Assembly: GCF_014647315.1 (NCBI RefSeq)
Contig: NZ_BMOY01000005.1
Location: 1 to 64,000 of the forward strand
Length of the DNA: 64,000 nt
Direction of reading: 5' to 3'
From: Paenalicyclobacillus cellulosilyticus
Lineage (GTDB): Bacteria > Bacillota > Bacilli > Alicyclobacillales > Alicyclobacillaceae
Part shown: positions 54,795-63,414 of the stretch, piece after piece
How the letters are laid out: every line of letters begins with the position of its first letter
Position numbering within the stretch: position 1 is the first letter of the stretch
Position numbers and translations under genes: made by a program
The notes under the pieces: generated by a model
What the model was told of the DNA's origin: nothing
Database searches by the model: none
What the model saw: the letters and a program-made list of their open reading frames with translations, nothing else

Positions 54795-57356
54795 ATGCCA
54801 TCGCGCTGGACCATTCAAGACCTGCTCAAGATCAAGCTGCCCACCGGGGTGAGCGTGGCGCCGGACGGCAGCGAGTGCGTCTTTGCGCTGCGGACCCTGG
54901 ATGAAGACAAAGGGGAGTACCGGACCAAGCTGTGGCGCCTGCCCCTTGTCCCGGATGCGGAACCGGTCCAACTGACGTTTGGCCCTTGGAACGACACGGA
55001 TCCGCTCTTCGCGCCGACCGGCAAGGTGATTGCGTTTCTGAGCGACCGGCCCTTGGACGGCTCCGGCGAAGACGAAGACGAAGACGCGCCGTCGCAGCGG
55101 CTGTTCATCCTGCCGCTTGGCGGCGGGGAGGCGCGTCCCGCGTCCGACAAGCTCGGATTGGTGTACGATTTTGCTTTCGCGCCGGACGGGGAGAGCATCT
55201 TCGTCATCACCGACGCCGAGCGGAGCGAGTTTGAAAAACAGTGGGACAAGGCGCGGTTGGAGCAAAAGCGCGACGAGGTGCACGAAGAGCGGGTACAAAA
55301 GCCCCGCCGCATCTGCCGCGTGTGGTGGGACGAAGGGCGGATCGAGACCGTCTATGCGCGCGACTTTGGTCTCTGCGAACTGGACGTCTCCCCGGACGGG
55401 CGCCGCATTGTGTTCTCCAGCAACCGTACCGGCTTCGCGAATGACTGGGATCGGATGAACTTGTGGTATCTGGAGGCGCCGCCGGAGGACGCGGGGGAGC
55501 CGGAGCGGGAAGAGGAGCGAGCGCGGTCATGGGTGTGCCGGCCCTTGGTCGAACGACGGGGCGCCTGCCAACACCCCAGGTTTTCGCCCGACGGCCGCAT
55601 GGTCGCGTACATCGCGCCGCGCCTCCATCAGGCGGAACTGTCGCAGAGCGACCTGTGGCTGGTCGAGATCCCTTCGAACGGTGCGGATACGGGCAAAGCG
55701 CGAACATGGAACGCCTCGGCGGGCACAGGGTTTGCGGGCGACTTTGCGACGTTCTCCTGGCTGGACCCGGACACGGTGTTGGCGCAGGCGGAGCTTGGGC
55801 TCGCGGCACCGCTCGTCCTCTGTACCGGGTTGCGCCAGGGATATCAGGCATCCCAACCGGCCGCCATCCGCGTCACAGGCTCGGACGAGGCGGTTGTCCG
55901 CCTGTTGGCGGTGAGCCGGGAGGGGAAGGTCGCGGTGTTCGCCGCGGAGGACGCGTACACGCCGTTCGAGCTCTTTTGTTGGCGGGCGGACGGAGAGGCG
56001 GTGGAGCAGGTCACGCACCTGCAGGAAGAGTGGCGCGACAAGCTCCGGGGCAAGGTGGAAGTCGTCCGCTGGCGCGCGAGCGACGGGCTTGCGTTGGAAG
56101 GGGTGCTCGTGTTGCCGCCCGATGCCGGCGAGGCAGGCGGGCCATTGCCGCTCCTCGTCGACATTCACGGGGGTCCGGCGTGGCACGTGACCAAAGCGTT
56201 CCATCAGTACCTGAACTGGCACTGGCTGGCCGGGCTCGGCTACGCTGTGTTCGCGCCCAACTACCGGGGCGGTGTGGGCTATGGCCAAGCGTTTATCTCC
56301 GCCAGCCGGTTCGACCTGGGCGGAGGTGACTACCGCGACATCATGGCCGGACTGGACGCGCTGCTCGCGACCGGCCGCTTCGATCCCGGCCGCCTCGGCA
56401 TCACCGGGGCCAGCTACGGCGGTTACATGACCAACTGGATCATCAGCCAGGACAGCCGCTTCCGTGCCGCCGTGTCGGAGTTTGGCATCTGGAATCTGTT
56501 CACCGATTTCGGCTGCTCGACGACCCGCGGCTGGGAGGTGATGTACCTCGGGCGGTATTGGGAGAACGAGGCGCTCTACTGGCAGCGTTCGCCTGCGCGG
56601 TACGTGGCCCGCATCGTGACGCCGGTGCTCATCATCCATGGCGACGCGGACGACAACACCTTCATCGCCAACGCCAAAGAGATGTACAACGCGTTGCTCG
56701 AGGCCGGCAAGACGGTCGAGTTCATCCACTATCCGCGGGAAGGGCACGGCATTGAAGAGCCGCGGCACCGCGAGGACGAGCTGCGGCGGATTGCCCGCTG
56801 GTTCCAACACCACATTCCGACCCACCGCACGCCGCGGCCTGTACCGCCCGGGGTGTGGCATGAATTGGAAGGGCACGGCGCGCGCTTGCGGGTGGTGCGC
56901 GCCGAATGGACCGATGCGTACAAAGCGCACAGCGAGCAGCTGCAGGGCGCCATCGCCGTGGAGTTGGAGTGGACGGAGGGTGCATCCGCACCCGAACCGT
57001 TCGCCGTCCGGTTCGGCGCGCCGGCTGACAACAATGTCTTCTTGATCTGGGCAGGTCCAGACCCGCATCCTCGCCCGTCGGTTCTCGCCGACACCGCCGT
57101 ACCCCCCGTGGGGTGTGCATGGCCAAAGACCGGTGCGGTGGCCACGGGCACATTGACCATCAAGGCGGTGGGACGGGGCCGCATCGTGCTCTTGTTCCCC
57201 GACACGCTGCGGGCGTTGGGCGACTGGGCAGCCTGCCGCCTGCGCGTGGGCGAGGCGGTGTTTCTCCTGCCTGAGCCGGACGGGACATCTTTTTCTGCCG
57301 AACCGGGCGCGTGCTCCCCGACGGTGCAGCCGGAGGACGGGGGCGGGCAAACCTGA
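54795..57356 (+). CDS. S9 family peptidase (prolyl oligopeptidase/acylaminoacyl-peptidase type) with C-terminal extension
   Basis: An 853-residue serine peptidase without a signal peptide. Residues about 1-420 form a beta-propeller with WD-like and PDG-containing repeats, and residues about 430-670 an alpha/beta hydrolase: Ser540 (GASYGG), Asp619 (HGDADDN) and His651 (EGHG). About 180 further residues form an extra domain not usual for the family (typical length 600-680). AGGGGGG precedes the ATG. Confidence 0.9.
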   Translation: MPSRWTIQDLLKIKLPTGVSVAPDGSECVFALRTLDEDKGEYRTKLWRLPLVPDAEPVQLTFGPWNDTDPLFAPTGKVIAFLSDRPLDGSGEDEDEDAPSQRLFILPLGGGEARPASDKLGLVYDFAFAPDGESIFVITDAERSEFEKQWDKARLEQKRDEVHEERVQKPRRICRVWWDEGRIETVYARDFGLCELDVSPDGRRIVFSSNRTGFANDWDRMNLWYLEAPPEDAGEPEREEERARSWVCRPLVERRGACQHPRFSPDGRMVAYIAPRLHQAELSQSDLWLVEIPSNGADTGKARTWNASAGTGFAGDFATFSWLDPDTVLAQAELGLAAPLVLCTGLRQGYQASQPAAIRVTGSDEAVVRLLAVSREGKVAVFAAEDAYTPFELFCWRADGEAVEQVTHLQEEWRDKLRGKVEVVRWRASDGLALEGVLVLPPDAGEAGGPLPLLVDIHGGPAWHVTKAFHQYLNWHWLAGLGYAVFAPNYRGGVGYGQAFISASRFDLGGGDYRDIMAGLDALLATGRFDPGRLGITGASYGGYMTNWIISQDSRFRAAVSEFGIWNLFTDFGCSTTRGWEVMYLGRYWENEALYWQRSPARYVARIVTPVLIIHGDADDNTFIANAKEMYNALLEAGKTVEFIHYPREGHGIEEPRHREDELRRIARWFQHHIPTHRTPRPVPPGVWHELEGHGARLRVVRAEWTDAYKAHSEQLQGAIAVELEWTEGASAPEPFAVRFGAPADNNVFLIWAGPDPHPRPSVLADTAVPPVGCAWPKTGAVATGTLTIKAVGRGRIVLLFPDTLRALGDWAACRLRVGEAVFLLPEPDGTSFSAEPGACSPTVQPEDGGGQT

Positions 57357-57367
57357 GGAAAGGGAGG

Positions 57368-58294
57368 ATGGCATTGCAATCCATCGATCGCGACGTATGG
57401 GTGCCTGTCGTCGCCGTGCGGGCGGCGCTCGCCGCCGGCGATTACTTTCGATCCCGCTTGGACACAAAGCTCGAAGTGAAGACCAAGTCATCGCCTTCCG
57501 ACCTCGTGACCGACGTCGATCCGGAGTGCGAGCGGCGGATCCGCGCGACCATCCACGCGTGTTTTCCGGATGACGAGGTGCTCGGTGAGGAATCGACCGC
57601 CCCGGGCATGGAGGCGTCGCTCGCCGCTGCGCAAGCGGTGGCGGATGCCCCCCGTTTGTGGGTGGTCGATCCGCTCGACGGCACCACCAACTTTGTCTAC
57701 GGCATGCCGCTCTCCGCGGTCTCCATCGCCTACGCCGAGCACGGCGAGGTACAATGCGGGGTGGTGTACGACCCGTACCGTGGTGAGGTGTTCTTGGCGC
57801 AGCGCGGCACCGGCGCCTGGCGCCTGACAGCGGGTGAGGCGGCGCAGTGGTGTGCGGCAGAGACGCCCGTATCGCTCGCGGAAGCGGCCGCGCGTTGGCT
57901 GCGCTTGCGCGCAAGCACAGAGGCGTCGCTCGCGGGCGCCATCGTCGCGACCGGTTTTCCCTCACGCCAGGCGGCGCGGGATCAGACGCTCACCGCCGGC
58001 ATGCGGCTCACCGGACGGGTGAAGAACCTGCGCGCCCTGGGCAGCGCGGCGCTGCACCTGGCGTATGTCGCGGCGGGACGTTTGGACGCGTTCTGGGAAT
58101 ACGACCTCAATGCGTGGGACCTGGCCGCCGGGGTTTGTTTGGTGACGGAGGCAGGGGGCCATGTGCAACAGATTGGGGGCGGGACGTATCACCTTGCCGC
58201 ACGTGATATTCTAGTCTGTGGAAGGCCCGAGCTCGCACAGGCATTGGATGCCGCCCTCCGCGGCGAAGAAGACGGTCGTCCCGGGGCGTGGTGA
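57368..58294 (+). CDS. Inositol monophosphatase family protein
   Basis: A 308-residue Mg-dependent phosphatase. SDLVTDVDPECE near residues 45-56, GEES near 78, WVVDPLDGTTNF near 102-113 and WDLAAGVCLVTEAGG near 259-273 are the conserved metal and phosphate motifs. The natural substrate may be inositol phosphate, fructose-bisphosphate or PAP. The ATG at 57368 abuts its ribosome site; a TTG at 57374 has better spacing. The gene's end lies inside an 18-bp duplication. Confidence 0.88.
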   Translation: MALQSIDRDVWVPVVAVRAALAAGDYFRSRLDTKLEVKTKSSPSDLVTDVDPECERRIRATIHACFPDDEVLGEESTAPGMEASLAAAQAVADAPRLWVVDPLDGTTNFVYGMPLSAVSIAYAEHGEVQCGVVYDPYRGEVFLAQRGTGAWRLTAGEAAQWCAAETPVSLAEAAARWLRLRASTEASLAGAIVATGFPSRQAARDQTLTAGMRLTGRVKNLRALGSAALHLAYVAAGRLDAFWEYDLNAWDLAAGVCLVTEAGGHVQQIGGGTYHLAARDILVCGRPELAQALDAALRGEEDGRPGAW

Positions 58295-58318
58295 ACGCCT
58301 GGGGCGTGGTGAACGCCT
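58283..58318. repeat. Perfect 18-bp tandem duplication spanning a stop codon
   Basis: Two identical 18-base units (58283-58300 and 58301-58318) cover the last codons, stop and first downstream bases of the inositol-phosphatase gene. The stop at 58292-58294 lies in the first unit. Confidence 0.9.
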
Positions 58319-58374
58319 GATGCCGCGGCGCGGCAAGCGCGGCGGGCGAGCGGAAGGATTGGGAAGGGGCGTTC

Positions 58375-59928
58375 ATGGCGTTGCGACATGCGAGGGGAGC
58401 CGAGGAAGAGATCAAGGCGCGCGCGCAGGCGCGCATCGAGGAGATATCCGCCCTGCCCGTCTACCGAGGCAGGTCGGTGCCGCTCTTGACGGATCTTTAC
58501 CAATTGACCATGATGTACGGCCACTTCCGTGCGGGCAAGCACCGCCAACGGGTGGTGTTCGACTTGTTCTATCGCGCCAACCCGTGCGGCAACGGCTTCG
58601 TCATCGCCGCCGGATTGGAACAGGTGGTCTGGTACCTCTATCACCTCCGGTTCGGTCCGGAGGAGATTGCGTACCTGCGCAGCTTGCGGCAGTTTCCGGA
58701 AGATTTTCTCACTTGGCTTGCTGAGTTCCGCTTCACAGGGGACCTGTACGCGGTGCCGGAAGGCACGGTCGTCTTCCCCAACGAGCCCATCCTGCGCTTT
58801 GAGGGGCCGCTGGCCGAAGTGCAGTTGGTCGAATCGGCGGTGCTCACGTTCATCAACCATCAGAGCCTCATCGCGACGAAGGCGCGGCGGATTGTGGAGG
58901 CGGCGCGCAGCGACCCGCGCCACCCGGACGCGCCCGTGCTCGAGATGGGGCTGCGCCGGGCGCAGAACATGGATGCGGCGGTGTTCGGGGCGCGCGCCGC
59001 GTACATCGCCGGTTGTGCAGGCACCAGCAACCTGTTGGCCGGTCAGTCGTTCGGGATCCCGGTGGTCGGCACGCAGGGGCACAGCTGGATCCAGAGCTTC
59101 CCAAGCGAGATCGATGCGTTCCGGGCTTACGCGGACGCGTTCCCGGACGCGACCACGCTCCTGGTGGACACGTACGACGTCCTGCGCAGCGGCATCCCCA
59201 ACGCCATCACCGTCGCCAAGGAGCTGGAGGCGCGCGGGTACCGGCTGCGCGCGGTGCGCATCGACAGCGGCGACTTGGCGTATTTGTCGAAACGGGCGCG
59301 CGCCATGCTGGACGCCGCCGGGTTGTCGTACGTCGGGATCATCGCCTCGAGCGATCTCGATGAGCGCACCATCCGCGACCTCATCCTGCAGGGTGCGGAG
59401 ATCAACGCGTGGGGCGTGGGCACCCACCTCATCACCAGCTACGATTGCCCGGCGCTCGGCGGTGTGTTCAAGCTGGCCGCCAAGGAGGAGGACGGGGTCC
59501 TGCAGCCGTGCATCAAGGTGTCGGAAAATGCGGCGAAGGTGACCAATCCCGGAAAAAAGAAGGTGTTGCGCCTGTACGTGGACGGCCAGGCTTCCGCCGA
59601 CCTCATCGCCCTTGACGATGAGCCGGACCTCAACCCTGCCGAGCCGCTGGAACTGTTCGATCCGGTTCACACATACAAGCGCAAGGTGATTCAGGATTAT
59701 CAGGTGGAACCGCTGTTGGTCCCTGTGTTCCTCGGCGGCCAGTTGGTCTACGAGTTGCCGGACATCGCGGCCATCCGCCGGCGGGTGGAGGAGAGCCTGG
59801 CCAAGTTCTCGTCCGAGGTGCGCCGCCCCATCAATCCGCACATCTACCACGTGGATTTGTCGCTGCCGCTGTGGGAGTTGAAACAGCGCCTGCTTCATCA
59901 GATGCGGCCGGTGCGGCCGCAAACGTGA
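58375..59928 (+). CDS. pncB: Nicotinate phosphoribosyltransferase
   Basis: A 517-residue enzyme of the NAD salvage pathway. LLTDLYQLTMMYGHFR opens the family, DSGDLAYLSKRAR and GVGTHLITSYDCPALGGVFKL are later conserved blocks. GGAAGGGGC precedes the ATG. The fairly long C-terminal domain is usual for the Firmicutes form. Confidence 0.95.
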   Translation: MALRHARGAEEEIKARAQARIEEISALPVYRGRSVPLLTDLYQLTMMYGHFRAGKHRQRVVFDLFYRANPCGNGFVIAAGLEQVVWYLYHLRFGPEEIAYLRSLRQFPEDFLTWLAEFRFTGDLYAVPEGTVVFPNEPILRFEGPLAEVQLVESAVLTFINHQSLIATKARRIVEAARSDPRHPDAPVLEMGLRRAQNMDAAVFGARAAYIAGCAGTSNLLAGQSFGIPVVGTQGHSWIQSFPSEIDAFRAYADAFPDATTLLVDTYDVLRSGIPNAITVAKELEARGYRLRAVRIDSGDLAYLSKRARAMLDAAGLSYVGIIASSDLDERTIRDLILQGAEINAWGVGTHLITSYDCPALGGVFKLAAKEEDGVLQPCIKVSENAAKVTNPGKKKVLRLYVDGQASADLIALDDEPDLNPAEPLELFDPVHTYKRKVIQDYQVEPLLVPVFLGGQLVYELPDIAAIRRRVEESLAKFSSEVRRPINPHIYHVDLSLPLWELKQRLLHQMRPVRPQT

Positions 59929-59956
59929 AGCAGGACGACGAAAGGCGGGATGACGG

Positions 59957-60898
59957 ATGGAGGTCATCAAGATCACCCCGCGCGGGTACTGCTACGGTGT
60001 CGTCGACGCGATGGTGTTGGCGCGGCGGGCTGCGGAAGACCCGGCGCTGCCGAGGCCGATTTACATCCTCGGCATGCTCGTCCACAACCAGCACGTGGTC
60101 GACGCGTTTGCCCGGGAAGGCATCATCACCCTGGACGGGCCCAACCGTCTGGCCTTGTTGGAACAGGTGCAAGAAGGCACGGTCATCTTCACGGCGCACG
60201 GGGTGTCGCCGGAAGTGAAACGCAGGGCCGCGGAACGGGGGCTGCACATCATCGACGCCACCTGCCCGGACGTCACCCGCACCCACGACCTCATCCGGGA
60301 GAAAGTGGCGGCAGGTTACGAGATCGTGTATATCGGGCGCAAGGGCCACCCGGAACCGGAAGGGGCGTTGGGGGTCGCGCCGGGCCACGTCCACCTGGTG
60401 GAGAACCTGGATGATGTCGAGGCCTTGCACCTCGACGGCGCGAAGATCGCCGTCACCAACCAGACCACGATGAGCCAGTGGGACACCGCCGAGTTGATGG
60501 CAGCCGTTCGCCGCAAGTACCCGCAGGCGGAAGTCTACAACGAGATCTGCCTCGCCACCCAGATGCGTCAGCAGGCGGTGGCGGAGCAGGCGCGCGGGGC
60601 CGACTTGTGCATCGTCGTCGGCGATCCGCGCAGCAACAACTCCAACCGCCTGGCGCAGGTGGCGGAGGAGATCGCGGGGACGAAAGCGTACCGCGTGGCG
60701 GACGTCACCGAGATCCGGCCGGAGTGGCTGCGCGGCGTGCGCAAGGTGGCGGTGACGGCCGGCGCGTCGACACCCACGCCCATCACGAACGAGGTCATCC
60801 GGTACCTGGAGCAGTTCGACGAGAACAATCCGGCCACGTGGACGCCCGTACGCACGGTGGACCCGGCGAAACTGCTCCCCGCCGCGCGCCGGCGTTGA
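59957..60898 (+). CDS. ispH: 4-hydroxy-3-methylbut-2-enyl diphosphate reductase
   Basis: A 313-residue [4Fe-4S] enzyme of the last step of the non-mevalonate isoprenoid pathway. The three cluster cysteines Cys12 (RGYCYGV), Cys103 (DATCPDVT) and Cys198 (NEICLAT) are present with the family's other motifs, such as HGVSPEV and [10 protein letters not shown]. It follows pncB by 28 bases. Confidence 0.96.
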   Translation: MEVIKITPRGYCYGVVDAMVLARRAAEDPALPRPIYILGMLVHNQHVVDAFAREGIITLDGPNRLALLEQVQEGTVIFTAHGVSPEVKRRAAERGLHIIDATCPDVTRTHDLIREKVAAGYEIVYIGRKGHPEPEGALGVAPGHVHLVENLDDVEALHLDGAKIAVTNQTTMSQWDTAELMAAVRRKYPQAEVYNEICLATQMRQQAVAEQARGADLCIVVGDPRSNNSNRLAQVAEEIAGTKAYRVADVTEIRPEWLRGVRKVAVTAGASTPTPITNEVIRYLEQFDENNPATWTPVRTVDPAKLLPAARRR

Positions 60899-60951
60899 AG
60901 CTGCTGGTGAAGCCGCTGGGCGTTGAAACCGCGGGCGCCCGGTTGAGCAAC

Positions 60952-62073
60952 TCACGGCGAACGGGCGCGGGGTGCGCGGTAGATGGCGGCAAACCGTGCG
61001 GCGGTCCGGGTCCAGGTGAACGCCTGCGCGCGCGCCCGCGCCGCCTGCTGGAGCCGGCGCAGTTGGTCCGGGCGCCGCGCGAGCCGGATCAACGCGGCGG
61101 CGAACGCCTCGGGCTGCCGAAACTTGGCGACGAGCACGCCCGCGTCCCCCACCGCCTCGCGGATGCCGCCCTGTCGGCTCGCCACCACCGCAAGGCCGGC
61201 CGCCATCGCCTCGACGTTCACCAGCCCGAACGCCTCCGGGCCTTGGGACGGGCAGACGAGCACGTCGTGTTGCCAGAGGTACGGGGGCAGGCGCGCAGGC
61301 GGCACAAAGCCGATCCAGCGGGCCGGCAGGCCGCGCAGCAACCGACGGATACGCGCGGCGTAGGCCCGCTCCCAGGGCGGGGCGCGCCCGATGATGGTTG
61401 CATGCACGGGGATGCCCAGGCGGTGGAGGCGGCGGACGGCCGTCAACAGCACATGCACCCCTTTTTGGCGGACGACCCGGCCAACGTAGACGATGCGCAG
61501 CCGCGTGCGCCGCTTCGCAACATGGGCGTCCGGCGGCGCAAACCGGACGAGGTCCACCCCAGGGTGGATTACGACCGGGTGCCATGCGGCGGTCCGGAGC
61601 CGGAAGCGGCGCGTCACCGCGCGCAGGAGAAACCGGCTGTTGAGCACCACAGCATCCGCGCTGCACAAGGCTTGCCGGGCAGCCATGGGATGGATGTGGC
61701 GCGGGCCGAGAAAGGTCAGAGAGTGCAGATTGAGCAGGATGCGTGCGCGGGGAGCGAGCGCACGCAACGTGTTGACCCAGGCCGGCCGGTTCTCCACCTG
61801 GATCCAATCCGGTTCCCAGGCAGCGAGATAAGCTGCGGCGGCCGAAAGAAACGGAGCCCCGCCCGGCAGGTGCACCAACCGCCGCCCGTATTCCCCGCCG
61901 TGTTCAGGCGGGGCGTCCGCACCGCTTGCGGCCGGGCGGGGTGCGAGCAGTGTCACTTCGAGCCCCGGCATGGCCGCGAGCGCCCGGGTCAGGGCGTCCG
62001 CGTAGATCTGGACCGATCCGCCCCGCACGGGCGGCACCGGCAAGTCTTCCGGGGCCATCACGGCGATGCGCAT
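60952..62073 (-). CDS. Glycosyltransferase family 4
   Basis: A 373-residue GT-B fold glycosyltransferase. MAPEDLPVPPVRGGSVQIYA opens the acceptor half; the donor half has VYVGRVVRQKGVHVLL near 200 and PEAFGLVNVEAMAAGLAVVASRQGG near 283-307 with the conserved ExxxxxxE. AAAGGAGGG precedes the ATG. It is divergent from a spore-coat type gene, so a role in spore or cell-surface glycan synthesis (as for CotSA-like proteins) is plausible. Confidence 0.88.
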   Translation of the reverse strand: MRIAVMAPEDLPVPPVRGGSVQIYADALTRALAAMPGLEVTLLAPRPAASGADAPPEHGGEYGRRLVHLPGGAPFLSAAAAYLAAWEPDWIQVENRPAWVNTLRALAPRARILLNLHSLTFLGPRHIHPMAARQALCSADAVVLNSRFLLRAVTRRFRLRTAAWHPVVIHPGVDLVRFAPPDAHVAKRRTRLRIVYVGRVVRQKGVHVLLTAVRRLHRLGIPVHATIIGRAPPWERAYAARIRRLLRGLPARWIGFVPPARLPPYLWQHDVLVCPSQGPEAFGLVNVEAMAAGLAVVASRQGGIREAVGDAGVLVAKFRQPEAFAAALIRLARRPDQLRRLQQAARARAQAFTWTRTAARFAAIYRAPRARSP

Positions 62074-62163
62074 GGTGACCCTCCTTTCCGGTTGGCCATC
62101 TTTCTTTGCTCTACCTTACGCGTTCCGGCCGGCCGCGGTGCGGCGAAACGGTGCGGCAGTGAG

Positions 62164-62205
62164 GCGAACCGGTTCATGCGAACCGGTTCATGTGAACCGG
62201 TTCAT
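62164..62205. repeat. Three 14-bp tandem repeats, each with a palindrome
   Basis: Units at 62164-62177, 62178-62191 and 62192-62205 read GCGAACCGGTTCAT, with one change in the third. Each holds the palindrome GAACCGGTTC. They lie between the divergent glycosyltransferase and YheC/YheD-like genes. Confidence 0.85.
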
Positions 62206-62287
62206 CCGTGGCGATGGCGAGGCGATGGCCGCCTTGTCTGCATACGCTGAAGGGATCCATGGATCTCGCAGCGTGGGAGGGCCTTCT

Positions 62288-63409
62288 GTGATTGTCGCCA
62301 TCACGGGGCAGGCGCCGGATGCCGGCCATCCGCGGCGCCGGCGGGCGTTTATGGCCTTGGCCGAAGCGTGTGTGCGCATCGGATTGCCGCTCTGGGTCAC
62401 CACCCCGGAGCGGATCGCATGGCGGGTGCGGCAATTTTCCGGTTGGCATTACCAACCTGGCGCGGGTTGGCGAACGGGCGTGGCAGCGCTGCAGCGCGCC
62501 GTGGTCTACGACGGCATGTACCTGGCGGATCTGCGCGCCTGCGCCGGCCGCTACCGGACTTTGTTGCGGCGCCTGGATGCTGACCGCATTCCATGCTTCA
62601 ATCCTGTGCTGCCCGCGAAGGACGTGTTGTACGCTTGGCTTGCCGCCGCGCAGGCGGACAGCACATTCTCCGTGCCGCGCACCTGGCCGGCGACCGGGCC
62701 GGGATCAGTGTTGCGGGCGCTCGCGCACGCACCTTGCGTCTGGTTCAAACCGACCGTCGGTTCCGGCGGCCGCAACATCGCCAGGGTGGAGCGCGTCGGT
62801 CCGGGACAGTACCGGGTGGTGGCACCGCGGTTTTTCGGCCATGCGCTGCACACGACATGGACGCGGGCGGGCATCATATCGTGGTCGGCGCGGGCATGCA
62901 CAAGGCGGCGGTTCATGTTGCAAGAGGACTTGCCCCTCGTCTCCACCCGCGACGGAAGAAAGGTCGACTTCCGGGTGACGCTGCAGCGCGACGCGACGGG
63001 AGACTGGACGCTGACGGCGGTGACCGCGCGCGTCGCGGCCCGGGGTTCGGTGCTGACCAACCTCCACGCAGGCGGCACCGCGGTATCGCTCACCGGCGGC
63101 GCTGCGGGGGATTGGCTGCAAGACACAGGTCTTGTGGTCGATCTCGCTCGCGTGGAGCGCGCGGCGTCGGCGGCGTGCCGGGCGCTGGCAGACCGCGTGC
63201 CGCGACTCGGTCTGCTCGGCGTGGATGTCGGCGTGACCCTGGATGGCACGGCGTACGTCTACGATTGCAACGGCCGGCCGGGAAGGGATATCCTGACCGA
63301 TGCGGAGTTGGACGCATTCATGCACAAGCTGGCTGGGTTTGCTTCCTACCTGTGGCGTACGGCGTACGAGATACCGAGCCGGGCAGACGGCGAGGAATGC
63401 AGGGAGTGA
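62288..63409 (+). CDS. YheC/YheD-like ATP-grasp protein (endospore coat-associated)
   Basis: A 373-residue protein of the YheC/YheD family with an ATP-grasp fold. GRYRTLLRRLDADRIPCFNPV, WFKPTVGSGGRNIARVER near 155-172, DFRVTLQRDATGDWTLT and VYDCNGRPGRDIL near 325-337 are family blocks. Members are associated with the spore coat. The GTG at 62288 follows GGGAGG by eight bases; the frame upstream crosses the tandem repeats. It precedes an aminopeptidase gene by five bases. Confidence 0.82.
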   Translation: MIVAITGQAPDAGHPRRRRAFMALAEACVRIGLPLWVTTPERIAWRVRQFSGWHYQPGAGWRTGVAALQRAVVYDGMYLADLRACAGRYRTLLRRLDADRIPCFNPVLPAKDVLYAWLAAAQADSTFSVPRTWPATGPGSVLRALAHAPCVWFKPTVGSGGRNIARVERVGPGQYRVVAPRFFGHALHTTWTRAGIISWSARACTRRRFMLQEDLPLVSTRDGRKVDFRVTLQRDATGDWTLTAVTARVAARGSVLTNLHAGGTAVSLTGGAAGDWLQDTGLVVDLARVERAASAACRALADRVPRLGLLGVDVGVTLDGTAYVYDCNGRPGRDILTDAELDAFMHKLAGFASYLWRTAYEIPSRADGEECRE

Positions 63410-63414
63410 ACGGC

